Source of the DNA: Dehalococcoidia bacterium
Lineage (GTDB): Bacteria; Chloroflexota; Dehalococcoidia; Dehalococcoidales; Fen-1064
NCBI GenBank assembly: GCA_011170375.1
Contig: DUEV01000010.1
Coordinates: 62,001-126,000 of the forward strand
Direction: 5' to 3'
DNA: 64,000 nt
Shown here: positions 42,216 through 50,365 of the stretch, piece after piece
Layout of the letters: the number at the start of each line of letters is the position of its first letter
Numbering within the stretch: position 1 is the stretch's first letter
Made by a program: the position numbers and the translations under genes
Notes under the pieces: model-generated
What the model saw: the letters and a program-made list of their open reading frames with translations, nothing else
Told to the model about the DNA's origin: nothing
Database searches by the model: none

Positions 42216-43808
42216 GTGCCAAAATTCGATCTACAACAATTTGCACGTACTGTTGAGCGAATCAGGACAAAAGCCTTGGCAGAAAACAGGCTGAGGCACA
42301 ATCCCAGTGATGATGAGCTTGAGCGGCTGGCTGAGAGCGAGCCTAGCGTCCGCCGCACTAAGTATGGCAATCTCGTAGCAGAGAGCGAACCCACCTCACG
42401 AGCAGCCATGTTTACGCACAACAGCGTTGACCATCCCTTCGGCAGGGCCGAGCGAGAGCTACTGACACAGGCCGAAGAAGTACTCAGTCAGAAAAAGCTA
42501 ATCTCGATAGACAGGATAGTTGGCAATAGAGATAGCAATACCGTGGTCAGGTTGACAGTGCCCGAGGAGTTTGCCCACGTCGCCTTCGGAGGGAAGAACC
42601 TGTTTGTCGCAACAAGGGGAGAGGTCAAACAGCCGGCCTACGAAATCGTTATGTTCTATGATGAAGCCTTTGAGAGAAACAAGTCCAAACCGCTCCCGGA
42701 GAAAGACATCACCATCAGATTGGCTATGCTCGAAGATGGTCGGGTCATCAAGATTGTCCGCAATAGCAACTATATCGGTGAGTACAAGAAAGGGGTGTTC
42801 GCCTCCGAAGACTGGGTTGTCAAGACGAGACGTGGCGGCATTTTCTTGCACGCCGGTTGTCGTGAGGACTTCCTACAGTCATCTCACGGTGATTATCGGA
42901 CCACGCGTTCTCTGCTGGCTGCTCTCAGTGCCAACGGAAAGACCACCACCACCGGCCGAGCCCTAGCAAGGAAAGGGAGGGAGCAGTCCTGGCTGGTGCA
43001 GGACGACGGTGGCACTTTGATGCCGGACGGTTCTTTCCACGGTTTTGAGCTTGGCGGCCTATATGTCAAGACAGAGAACGTCAACCCTGGAGAGCAGGAG
43101 GAGATATACTATGGACTGCTCCGGCCGACGACATTCGGTGAGAACATCTCTGTGGGGGACGACGGTGACTTCGACTTTTACGACGTGGCCACCACCTCTA
43201 ACGGCCGGGCTGTAATCCAGAGAAGAGACTTTATGCACGCCAGCCCGTTTATAGACGTCGAGAGAGTGGATAACCTTATCCTCATTACTCGGCAGCCTTC
43301 CATGCCAGCACTGGCCAAGCTAACCGTACAGCAGGCGGCCGCCTTTATGGTACTGGGACAAGCAATGGAATCATCGGCTGGCGACCCAACAAGAGCCGGC
43401 AGGATACGCACTGAGTTCTTCTACGACCCATTCGTCGCCGGCAGCCGGGCCGAGCATGCCAACCGCTTTTATGAAATACTGCGTGGTCTACCCAATATGC
43501 AGTACTACATACTCAACACCGGCAGCATCAGCCAGGGGAACAGCTATCTAGACATCAAACTGGAACACACCCTGGGTATCCTGGACTCCCTGTTGAGAGG
43601 AGGACTGGAAGACTGGGTAGCTTCGCCCACCGGACTGCAGGTACCGGCGGCCGTCAGAGCAGTAGACGATATCTATTTCCACCCGGAGCGGCTCTGTTCC
43701 ATGGCCGAGTTCGAAGAGGAAATTACAGCAATAAACCGCTTCCGCCGGGAATCTATCGAGAAAATTGGTGATACCCTGCATTCCCACATCCGCAAAGTAT
43801 TTGAATGA
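42216..43808 (+). CDS. Phosphoenolpyruvate carboxykinase (ATP)-like protein
   Basis: About 530 aa from GTG 42216, chosen for the GGAGGG 8 bases upstream and an extended -10 just before. Regions resembling ATP-type PEPCK, in order: FTHNSVDHPFG, VGGKNLFV-type strand (FGGKNLFVATRG), HAGCREDFLQSSHGDYR, the P-loop-like LSANGKTTTTGRALARKG (family LSGTGKTTLS), DDGGTLMPDGSFHGFELGGLYVKTEN (kinase-2/metal region) and DFYDVATTSNGRAVIQRRDF. PEPCK interconverts oxaloacetate and PEP. The P-loop lacks its usual first Gly, so a divergent paralogue with another activity is possible. A strong terminator follows. Confidence 0.7.
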   Translation: MPKFDLQQFARTVERIRTKALAENRLRHNPSDDELERLAESEPSVRRTKYGNLVAESEPTSRAAMFTHNSVDHPFGRAERELLTQAEEVLSQKKLISIDRIVGNRDSNTVVRLTVPEEFAHVAFGGKNLFVATRGEVKQPAYEIVMFYDEAFERNKSKPLPEKDITIRLAMLEDGRVIKIVRNSNYIGEYKKGVFASEDWVVKTRRGGIFLHAGCREDFLQSSHGDYRTTRSLLAALSANGKTTTTGRALARKGREQSWLVQDDGGTLMPDGSFHGFELGGLYVKTENVNPGEQEEIYYGLLRPTTFGENISVGDDGDFDFYDVATTSNGRAVIQRRDFMHASPFIDVERVDNLILITRQPSMPALAKLTVQQAAAFMVLGQAMESSAGDPTRAGRIRTEFFYDPFVAGSRAEHANRFYEILRGLPNMQYYILNTGSISQGNSYLDIKLEHTLGILDSLLRGGLEDWVASPTGLQVPAAVRAVDDIYFHPERLCSMAEFEEEITAINRFRRESIEKIGDTLHSHIRKVFE

Positions 43809-43844
43809 ACCCGCTTGTGGCAATTTCCACCGGAAGCAAAACAC

Positions 43845-43873
43845 AAAGCGGGCCGGAAATCCGGTCCGCTTTT
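43845..43873 (+). terminator. Intrinsic terminator after the PEPCK-like gene
   Basis: Stem AAAGCGGGCCGG with CCGGTCCGCTTT around loop AAAT, ending in T residues; nearly symmetric, so it may also serve the small gene on the opposite strand. Confidence 0.8.
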
Positions 43874-43905
43874 CGTTGCTGCAATCCGATGTATTTGTAC
43901 TGGAA

Positions 43906-44007
43906 CTACTTCTTCTTTCCCTTTCGCTCGGCCTTCTCTGCCTTGGCCAGCATCTCAACCAGTCTAAAAACCGTTTTGGCTTTTCCCTTTATAACGAAAC
44001 TCTCCAT
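43906..44007 (-). CDS. Very small basic protein (33 aa)
   Basis: ATG at 44007 with GGGAGG six bases upstream, encoding 33 residues: MESFVIKGKAKTVFRL, then a lysine-rich helix ending ERKGKKK, then TAG. It lies between two convergent-facing units with a bidirectional terminator downstream. The good ribosome-binding site and amphipathic basic composition support translation. No family is recognised; a ribosome- or nucleic-acid-associated micropeptide is conceivable. Confidence 0.5.
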   Translation of the reverse strand: MESFVIKGKAKTVFRLVEMLAKAEKAERKGKKK

Positions 44008-44139
44008 GAGTTGCCTCCCTTACCCCCCTAACTAAACGTACTCTCAATCTAACACTCAAACATAAAGACAAGCGTAAAAAATCTAAATATTTCATAAAGG
44101 TTTCGTTAATGTTTGATAAAGATTGCAGCCGTTCTCACG

Positions 44140-44168
44140 TTGATACAACGTACAGCAGGTGTTACAAT
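44140..44168 (+). promoter_or_regulatory. Promoter of the GNAT-aminopeptidase operon
   Basis: TTGATA, a 17-base spacer, TACAAT. Confidence 0.65.
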
Positions 44169-44227
44169 CTGCTCATCGTCACCAGTAGAGGTGCTTCACT
44201 TATCACACAATGAAACAGGAGTATTCA

Positions 44228-44680
44228 ATGGCAAACATTGAGATACGCTTGGCGACGTCCTCCGATTTGGACTTCGTGCAGCAGGACGGCTTTATTCCAA
44301 CTGAAGTGGTGAAACGCAAAATCGCGTGGCAGGAGATATTTGTTGCCTGCAGAAAAAACGTTCCGGTGGGCTATTTACGACTCGAATACCTCTGGTCTTT
44401 GGTTCCCTATATCGCCCTCATCCGCGTCCTGCCAGAACATCACCGCCAGGGTGCTGGCAAGGCACTACTCCATTTCATCGAAGAGTTCTTGCGAAGCCGG
44501 GGGCATAGTGTGCTGTATAGCTCATCACAGGCAAATGAACAAGAGCCACAGGCATGGCACCGACATATGGGTTTTGAGGAGTGCGGTATCATCTCAGGAA
44601 TCAATGCCGGGGGTGTGGGGGAGGTCTTTTTCCGAAAACAGCTCAAAGGAGGAGCAAACAATGTCAGACCAGAGAATTGA
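44228..44680 (+). CDS. GNAT-family N-acetyltransferase
   Basis: A 150-aa acetyltransferase with the acetyl-CoA-binding motif A as LIRVLPEHHRQGAGKALLHFIEEFLRSRG and the beta-bulge VPVGYLRLEY. AGGAG lies 6 bases before ATG 44228. The 3' end overlaps the start of the aminopeptidase gene by 20 bases, so they are co-translated. Acceptor unknown. Confidence 0.88.
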   Translation: MANIEIRLATSSDLDFVQQDGFIPTEVVKRKIAWQEIFVACRKNVPVGYLRLEYLWSLVPYIALIRVLPEHHRQGAGKALLHFIEEFLRSRGHSVLYSSSQANEQEPQAWHRHMGFEECGIISGINAGGVGEVFFRKQLKGGANNVRPEN

Positions 44681-45773
44681 AATACTGGCCGACCTGCTGG
44701 TCAACTACTCCGTGGCAGTCAAGCCCGGTGACAAAGTGCTGATAGACGGTGACTCCAACGCCGGGGCACTGGTCAAGGAGGTCTACAGCAGGGCGCTCCA
44801 GGCTGGAGGTCACCCCCTGGTAATACCACGACTTGCCGGGATAGACGAAATACTCTTTCGTTACGCCTCAGATGAGCAGTTGCAGCATGTACCCGAACCC
44901 CTGAAACTGATTATGGAGACCTATGACGTCCGCATCGCTATCGGTGCCGAAGAGAATACGAAGGCACTCTCCAGTGTTGAACCAACCAAGATGGTACTGC
45001 GCAGCCAGGCACGGACCGAACTGATGCAGACCCTCCTGCGGCGCTCGGCGGCCGGTGAGCTACGCTGGGTAGTGACCATGTTCCCCACCAATGCCTGTGC
45101 CCAGGACGCCGAGATGAGTCTGAGCGAATATGAGGACTTTGTCTACGGAGCCTGTCTGCCCGACATGAATGACCCAATAGGGTATTGGCGGCGGTTCTCT
45201 AATTGGCAGCAGAGAATAGTCGAATGGCTCAAGGGTAAAGACCGGATACACGTCATTGGCCCGGAGACCGACCTCCGCCTCAGCATCGCTGGCCGCATCT
45301 TTGAAAATTGCGACGGCACTAAAAATATGCCCGATGGTGAGGTCTTCACCGGGCCGGTGGAGGACAGCGTCGAGGGGCACGTCTGCTTCTCCTACCCGGC
45401 AATCTATAGCGGTCGGGAGGTAACCGGTGCCCGGCTCTGGTTCGAGGGCGGGCGTGTTGTCAAAGCCACCGCCGACAAGAACGAGGAATTTCTTTTGAAA
45501 ACGCTCGATACCGATGAAGGTTCCCGGCGTGTTGGCGAGTTTGCCATCGGCACCAACGAGGGCATCACCCGCTTCACCCGCCAGATACTGTTCGACGAGA
45601 AAATCAACGGTAGCTTCCATATGGCGCTCGGCGCCGGTTATCCCGAAACCGGCAGCCAGAACCAGTCGGCCATCCACTGGGACCTTATCTGCGACCTGCG
45701 TGACGGCGGTGAAATCCGGGTGGATGATGAGCTACTTTATAAGAACGGTAAATTCACTATCGACTTTCAGTAA
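44661..45773 (+). CDS. M29-family aminopeptidase
   Basis: A 370-aa metallo-aminopeptidase of the AmpS/T-type. Start ATG 44661 with AAAGGAGGAG upstream, inside the GNAT gene. Family features: the N-terminal LADLLVNYSVAVKPGDKVLI, FPTNACAQDAEMSL, the NMPDGEVFTGPVEDSVEG segment and the metal ligands within GEFAIGTNEGITRFTRQILFDEKINGSFHMALGAGYPE, then HWDLICDLRDGG. It cleaves N-terminal residues from peptides using a two-metal centre; specificity unknown. Confidence 0.93.
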   Translation: MSDQRIEILADLLVNYSVAVKPGDKVLIDGDSNAGALVKEVYSRALQAGGHPLVIPRLAGIDEILFRYASDEQLQHVPEPLKLIMETYDVRIAIGAEENTKALSSVEPTKMVLRSQARTELMQTLLRRSAAGELRWVVTMFPTNACAQDAEMSLSEYEDFVYGACLPDMNDPIGYWRRFSNWQQRIVEWLKGKDRIHVIGPETDLRLSIAGRIFENCDGTKNMPDGEVFTGPVEDSVEGHVCFSYPAIYSGREVTGARLWFEGGRVVKATADKNEEFLLKTLDTDEGSRRVGEFAIGTNEGITRFTRQILFDEKINGSFHMALGAGYPETGSQNQSAIHWDLICDLRDGGEIRVDDELLYKNGKFTIDFQ

Positions 45774-45794
45774 CCCAAGAAGGAGGGCTGAGTA

Positions 45795-46184
45795 GTGGCC
45801 TGGCAAGGCATGGACCCCCGGCTGGAGAGGCACATGATACCCGTGACCGGTGGACTTAACCGCTGGTTTTTAAAACACCCTTTCAGAGGACCTGTTATCT
45901 GCTTTATCATCGCCGGTATATTCATCGGGCTGTCCTTTATCCCTGACATGGGCAGGCTAATCTATCCGGCCATCTTCCCATTCCTGATTGGGCTCTTTTT
46001 ACTCATCTATGCCTTGCTCCGGAAGGCTTTAGGTATCACCTTTGTTGAAGACGAGGATGTCGAGGAAGAGCCATCCCCCGAAACACCCTCAGAAGCTGAC
46101 GAGCAGGCCAGACAGCAGGCATTGGCAAGGTGGCAACGGCGGGCAAGGCATGACAGGCACCGGCGGAGAAATCCAGACGGGTGA
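45795..46184 (+). CDS. Small membrane protein with charged C-terminus
   Basis: A 129-aa protein with two hydrophobic helices (residues about 34-54 and 60-80) and an acidic then Arg/His-rich tail (WQRRARHDRHRRR). The GTG start has AGGAGGG about 7 bases upstream, 21 bases after the aminopeptidase stop, so it probably belongs to the same operon. Unrecognised. Confidence 0.65.
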   Translation: MAWQGMDPRLERHMIPVTGGLNRWFLKHPFRGPVICFIIAGIFIGLSFIPDMGRLIYPAIFPFLIGLFLLIYALLRKALGITFVEDEDVEEEPSPETPSEADEQARQQALARWQRRARHDRHRRRNPDG

Positions 46185-46236
46185 CACACTCCTCTATATT
46201 GTAGGGTGTAGCCAATAACCAGACAGGGAGGGTGAA

Positions 46237-46701
46237 ATGCTGGAGCTAAAAACCGAGTTCCTGGCCGACATCGTGGTAGATGTTGACTGGGGTGGAACGA
46301 TAAACGTTGGGGCAACACCACAAGGAAACCGTGCTATTATCTATATAACCGGTGGCACATTCGAGGGTCCAAAACTAAAGGGCGTGGTACTGCCCGGCGG
46401 AGGAGACTGGTACACCGCCCGACATGATGGCTCAGGGATACTGGACGTCCGGGCTGCAGCGCGCACCGACGACGACCACATCATCTATACCTATTACCGG
46501 GGCATAAATTACGCAACACCCGAGGTCAGAGAGCGTATGAGCAGAGGCGAAGCTGTTGACCCCTCGGAGTACTATTTTCGCATCACTCCCGTATTCGAGA
46601 CCGCCTCAGAGAAATATGATTGGTTGAACCGAATCCTGGCAATAGGTGTTGGCGGAATAACACCTGCCGGCGTCACCTATAAAATATACACAATTCTCTA
46701 G
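46237..46701 (+). CDS. DUF3237-family protein
   Basis: A 154-aa all-beta protein of the DUF3237 family: GTFEGPKLKGVVLPGGGDW, LDVRAAARTDDDHIIYTYYRG, YYFRITPVFETASEKYDWLN. GGGAGG precedes the ATG. Family members occur in catabolic and secondary-metabolism settings; the function is not established. It precedes a DinB gene by 19 bases. Confidence 0.88.
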   Translation: MLELKTEFLADIVVDVDWGGTINVGATPQGNRAIIYITGGTFEGPKLKGVVLPGGGDWYTARHDGSGILDVRAAARTDDDHIIYTYYRGINYATPEVRERMSRGEAVDPSEYYFRITPVFETASEKYDWLNRILAIGVGGITPAGVTYKIYTIL

Positions 46702-46720
46702 ACCCTAAAGGAGCGCTAGA

Positions 46721-47251
46721 ATGGAAGTAAAAGAAGTCCTTATAAGGTCCCTTAATGAGAGCTGTAGGTATCTGAACGAGGCAACTGACGGTCTGACCCA
46801 AGAAGAGATTGCCTGGTCACCGGCACCGTACTGTAACAGCATTGCCTTTATTCTGTGGCATGTTGCCCGGGTGGAGGACGTCTGGATTAACTCTGTCATC
46901 CGGAACACCACCTGGGTCTACACAGACCAGGGCTGGAGGGAGAAATTGGGCATCCCGGCCAGAGAGATGGGCTTCGGCTATACTGAAGAACAGCTGAAGG
47001 CCTGGCCGGTACCGAAACTGGAAGACCTCCGGGGATATGCCAGCGCAGTCCATGAGAATACCCTGTCCTTTCTGGAGTCTCTCACTCCGGAAATGCTGCC
47101 TGAGGTGCCCCGCCCCGACTACCCCGAACAGACAACCGGCAAGATTTTGGCCCACCTCATCACCGAGGTTGCCCTGCATGCGGGGCAGATAGACTACCTG
47201 CGCGGGGTGCACCGTGGTCTGGAGCCTTCAAAAGGCGGGGGCTGGGCGTAG
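46721..47251 (+). CDS. DinB-family four-helix protein
   Basis: A 176-aa DinB/YfiT-like helical bundle with the three-His metal site: His in LWHVARVEDVW, His in HLITEVALHAGQI. It opens with the typical LNESCRYLNEATDGLTQEEI. Family members are thiol-transferases or metal-dependent enzymes of unclear substrate. GGAG lies before the ATG and the gene follows the DUF3237 gene on the same transcript. Confidence 0.88.
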   Translation: MEVKEVLIRSLNESCRYLNEATDGLTQEEIAWSPAPYCNSIAFILWHVARVEDVWINSVIRNTTWVYTDQGWREKLGIPAREMGFGYTEEQLKAWPVPKLEDLRGYASAVHENTLSFLESLTPEMLPEVPRPDYPEQTTGKILAHLITEVALHAGQIDYLRGVHRGLEPSKGGGWA

Positions 47252-47306
47252 GCAGGTCCATCTTTATCTGACTGTAAAATCATCCTGTATTCATACATCA
47301 CAGGAA

Positions 47307-47335
47307 TTGACAACAACCCCTTAAAAGACTACAAT
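47307..47335 (+). promoter_or_regulatory. Promoter of leader RNA copy B
   Basis: TTGACA, a 17-base spacer, TACAAT: the same layout as copy A at 22689-22717. Confidence 0.8.
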
Positions 47336-47341
47336 CAACTC

Positions 47342-47482
47342 CCCAGTACAACACTAATACCTACCCACTAATACCCAACCATACCCGACCTCTAGAAGAT
47401 GATTAAGTCGGGAGGTGGGCGGTGGCAGACTTAAGGGCACCAGAATCGCTAGAACGAATGGCGATAGCTGGTGCCTTTTTTT
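47342..47482 (+). ncRNA. Structured leader RNA, copy B of a two-member family
   Basis: About 141 bases from the predicted start to a perfect terminator. Blocks shared with copy A, in the same order: CAACTCCC (47336-47343), CTAATACC (47354-47361, partly repeated at 47368), AACCATACCCGACCTC (47377-47392), GGAGGTGGGCGGTGG (47411-47425) and a GGCAC-type terminator. Block 47379-47392 can pair with 47412-47425; an alternative CCCGAC/GTCGGG stem (47384-47389 with 47407-47412) would compete. Alternative pairings plus a terminator 28 bases before a start codon are what a riboswitch would show, but no known class is recognised. Confidence 0.65.
47436..47482 (+). terminator. Intrinsic terminator before the SnoaL-like gene
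   Basis: GGCACCAG (47436-47443) pairs with CTGGTGCC (47468-47475), with an inner ATCGC/GCGAT stem, then seven T residues. It ends 28 bases before the next ATG. Confidence 0.9.
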
Positions 47483-47509
47483 ACTCAATAGATAAAGGAG
47501 GAAAGAGAA

Positions 47510-47923
47510 ATGTCAGAGGAAAACAAGGCCTTATACCGACGTATTATCGAGGTGTTCAACACAAGGAACTGGACCGCCTTCGGTGAGCTATTTGCAGCCG
47601 ACTTCGTTGGTCATGCAGCTAGTATGGGGGACATACGTGCCCCTGAAGGACTGAAACAATTCCTTACCACAGGCTTCACCGCCTTTCCCGACTTACAATA
47701 CACAGTTGAGGACGTCATCGCTGAGGGGGACAAGGTGGTGGGACGTTACAGAACGACGGGTACGCACACGGGTGAGTGGCAGGGTGTCCCCCCGACTGGT
47801 AAGCAGGGGACGGGGATTGCCATCTACCGTATCATAGGGGGTAAGGCAGCAGAAACGTGGTGGGAGGCCGACATGCTGGGGCTGATGCAGCAACTCGGCA
47901 TCATTCCCACACCGGGGCAGTGA
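47510..47923 (+). CDS. SnoaL-like / ester cyclase-family protein
   Basis: A 137-aa cone-shaped alpha+beta (NTF2-like) protein: RRIIEVFNTRNWTAFGELFAADFVGH, GLKQFLTTGFTAFPDLQYTVEDVIAEGDKVVGRYRTTGTHTGEWQGVPPTG, ETWWEADMLGLMQQLG. These are hallmarks of SnoaL-like ester cyclases, many of which are uncharacterised. AAAGGAGG precedes the ATG. The gene lies behind the structured leader and terminator, so its expression may depend on read-through. Confidence 0.9.
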   Translation: MSEENKALYRRIIEVFNTRNWTAFGELFAADFVGHAASMGDIRAPEGLKQFLTTGFTAFPDLQYTVEDVIAEGDKVVGRYRTTGTHTGEWQGVPPTGKQGTGIAIYRIIGGKAAETWWEADMLGLMQQLGIIPTPGQ

Positions 47924-47928
47924 GGTAG

Positions 47929-48816
47929 CTAGCGTTCTATCACTGTAGTCCCACCCCTGCGAAAAGCCATAAATATCCCTGCCAGAATAAGCATGCCGCC
48001 AACTATTTCGCTCCAGGTCGGTGCCTCGTCCAGTATTAAAAACGCCAGTATTGTTGCCCCCACCGGCTCACCGAGGACGGCGATGGTCACCAGCGTCGCC
48101 GAGACAAAGCGTAGCGCCCAGACGAGCGACATATGCCCCAGCAACTGCGGCACCAGTGCCAGCATGACCATCCACAGGTAGGTCTCCCCTGAATAGTCAA
48201 AGAGAGGATATCCCCTGACGAGCGCCGCCACCAGTAGCATCACCGCCGCCGAACTGTAGACCAGGAACGAATAGCTAAGCAGGCTCATCTCCTGCCGCAG
48301 TCTTCTCCCGATAAGCAGGTATCCGGCCACCGCCAGGGCACCCAGCAGGGCCAGTAACCCTCCAAAAAGTGACTCGGAGCTGATTTGCCAGTTCCCGTAG
48401 CCGATGAGGACAGCGCCAGCCAGGCAAACGCTAATGCCCGCCATAACCTGCCAGGTCAGCCTCTCCCGAAAGAGCAGAAAGGAGGCAACAGCCACGAATA
48501 TGGGGGTGATGGTCACCAGCACCACCGATGTGGCCACCGAGGTATAGCTCAGGGAAGAAATCCACAGGGCAAAGTGGAATGCCAGGAAAGCACCCGATGC
48601 CACCGCCAGGATAATGTCCCTCCGTGCCAGGCGGCGTATTTCCTGCCTCGAGCGCAACAGGGCTGCCGGGGCCAGGATAAGAGAGGCCAAACAGAGGCGG
48701 TAGGCAGCTATCACCAGCGGCGGAGTACCAGTATCTACATCTGCCAGTCGGATGAAAACGGCGGCAAACGAGACCGATATCACTCCCAGTGCCAGGACTG
48801 AATATTGACGTGTCAT
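47929..48816 (-). CDS. EamA-family (DMT superfamily) transporter
   Basis: A 295-aa integral membrane protein with ten hydrophobic helices in two EamA repeats (ALGVISVSFAAVFIRLADVD and SLFGGLLALLGALAVAGYLLIGR mark the repeats). ATG 48816 is the family-consistent start; the longer frame runs into a palindromic repeat. Probable exporter of metabolites or amino acids; the substrate is unknown. It converges with the SnoaL-like gene. Confidence 0.9.
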   Translation of the reverse strand: MTRQYSVLALGVISVSFAAVFIRLADVDTGTPPLVIAAYRLCLASLILAPAALLRSRQEIRRLARRDIILAVASGAFLAFHFALWISSLSYTSVATSVVLVTITPIFVAVASFLLFRERLTWQVMAGISVCLAGAVLIGYGNWQISSESLFGGLLALLGALAVAGYLLIGRRLRQEMSLLSYSFLVYSSAAVMLLVAALVRGYPLFDYSGETYLWMVMLALVPQLLGHMSLVWALRFVSATLVTIAVLGEPVGATILAFLILDEAPTWSEIVGGMLILAGIFMAFRRGGTTVIER

Positions 48817-48872
48817 GGTGGCTACTATACTAACCGAAGGCCCGTCTAAAATCCACCCGCCCGTCTTCTTTA

Positions 48873-48961
48873 AGATTGCTTCGCTCCGCTTGCAATGACA
48901 GGTGGAGGAATAGTCACACTCGACCATGTCATTGCGAGGAGCGCCAGTGACGAAGCAATCT
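48873..48961. repeat. Large imperfect palindromic repeat
   Basis: Left arm 48873-48900 (AGATTGCTTCG ... GCAATGACA) and right arm 48927-48961 (TGTCATTGC ... CGAAGCAATCT) are inverted copies around a 26-base centre. Elements with these same arms are widespread in anaerobe genomes as MITE-like or REP-like intergenic repeats. Confidence 0.8.
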
Positions 48962-49039
48962 CAACACGAGACTTGCACCCTTATTAAGGCATACAGTAAA
49001 CTAAGCTGGTACGAACGACTGGGGGATTGGTAAGAAAGC

Positions 49040-50365
49040 GTGGCTGAAATTCACCCCTTCCGGGGCGGGCACTACAACCAGTCACTGGTAAGCGACCTCT
49101 CAAAAGTCATCTGTCCCCCATACGATATCATCTCCCCACAACTCCAACAGGAACTCTATGCCCGCAGTGAACATAACTTCGTCAGGCTGGAGTTTGGCCG
49201 AGAACTGCCTCAGGATACCGTCGGTGACAACAAGTACACCCGTGCGGCGAGTCTCCTCGAGCAGTGGCTGGGTCAGGGCATCCTTCAGGTGAATGAAAAA
49301 CCAGCCATCTACTTGCACGACCACTATTTCCAGTTCCAGGAGAGAAGAAACCGGCGTCGGGGTATCGTTGCCCGTGTCCGACTGGAAGAGTGGGAGTCAA
49401 ATGTTGTCCGCCCCCACGAGGGTACACTTCCTGGGCCCCGACGCGACCGTCTCGACCTGCTCTGGGCACTCCAGACCAATACCAGCCCGATACTGGCAAT
49501 GTTCGAAGACTCTGAGCAGCAAATAGCCCCAGTACTGGAACGGGAAACAACAAAACAGCCAATAATGCGTGTTAGCGGCCCCGATAACGAGAGGCATAAT
49601 GTCTGGGCAATAACGGATGAGGATGTCATCCACCGGCTAGCCAACAGCCTGTCCAACCAGCCACTCTACATCGCCGACGGACACCATCGTTATACCAGTG
49701 CCCTCACCTACCGTCGCGAGCGACACTCTTATTCTTCTTCCTCAGGGCAGTCCAGTAATGAGCCCTACGATTTCGTCATGATGTCGCTGGTAGACCTGGC
49801 TGACCCTGGCCTTGCCATCCTGGCCCCTCACCGCCTGGTACGCGGCATCTCAAGACCACTACTAGACGGACTTGTGACCAAGCTAGGAGCATTTTTCGAG
49901 ATAGAGCGGTTACCCCTGACCATACCCGGTGTCTGGCAACGTGTTGATGAACTCCTGGTAAAGACAGACGAGGTCTGGCTGGCCTGTTTCGGGCCGGAGA
50001 AGGATAATATCCTGGTGCTCCACATGCACGACGACGCCGATATCAGCACTATGATGCCGTCATTCCATACCGAGCTCTTCCAGCGACTAGACGTCAGTAT
50101 TGTTGACCACGTAATACTGGAGAAGCTACTTGAGATTGAGGCCGTCGATAACGAGACGAAGGTACATTACAATCACGACCGGCAAGATGCCGTAAAGCAT
50201 GTGCTTGACCAGGAGTACCAGCTCGCCTTCTTCTTGAGACCGGTGAAACCACAACTGGTCAAGGTTGTCGCCGATGCCGGGGAGACAATGCCTCACAAAT
50301 CTACCTACTTCTACCCGAAGACACCCGTTGGCCTTGTTTTCTGCCCTCTCGCGCTAACCGGCTAA
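49040..50365 (+). CDS. DUF1015-family protein
   Basis: A 441-aa protein with the family opening IHPFRGGHYNQ, the VICPPYDIISP motif, RPHEGTLPGPRRDRLDLL, IADGHHRYTSALTYR and the C-terminal LVKVVADAGETMPHKSTYFYPK. DUF1015 (SERPIN-like in name only) is often adjacent to serA and to class V aminotransferases, as it is here on the other strand, so a link to serine or glycine metabolism is a reasonable inference. The biochemical function is unknown. Starts at GTG 49040. Confidence 0.9.
   Translation: MAEIHPFRGGHYNQSLVSDLSKVICPPYDIISPQLQQELYARSEHNFVRLEFGRELPQDTVGDNKYTRAASLLEQWLGQGILQVNEKPAIYLHDHYFQFQERRNRRRGIVARVRLEEWESNVVRPHEGTLPGPRRDRLDLLWALQTNTSPILAMFEDSEQQIAPVLERETTKQPIMRVSGPDNERHNVWAITDEDVIHRLANSLSNQPLYIADGHHRYTSALTYRRERHSYSSSSGQSSNEPYDFVMMSLVDLADPGLAILAPHRLVRGISRPLLDGLVTKLGAFFEIERLPLTIPGVWQRVDELLVKTDEVWLACFGPEKDNILVLHMHDDADISTMMPSFHTELFQRLDVSIVDHVILEKLLEIEAVDNETKVHYNHDRQDAVKHVLDQEYQLAFFLRPVKPQLVKVVADAGETMPHKSTYFYPKTPVGLVFCPLALTG

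Noticed and set aside
43805-44035. A plus-strand frame after the PEPCK-like gene
   Set aside because: It crosses the intrinsic terminator at 43845-43873, has no ribosome-binding site, and the opposite strand holds a better small gene.
47342-47482. T-box, SRP RNA, SAM, TPP or cobalamin riboswitch identity for the structured leaders
   Set aside because: None of the diagnostic conserved strings of these classes was found in either copy.
48817-48927. An N-terminal extension of the EamA transporter
   Set aside because: The extension is translated repeat arm; the family N-terminus begins at ATG 48816.
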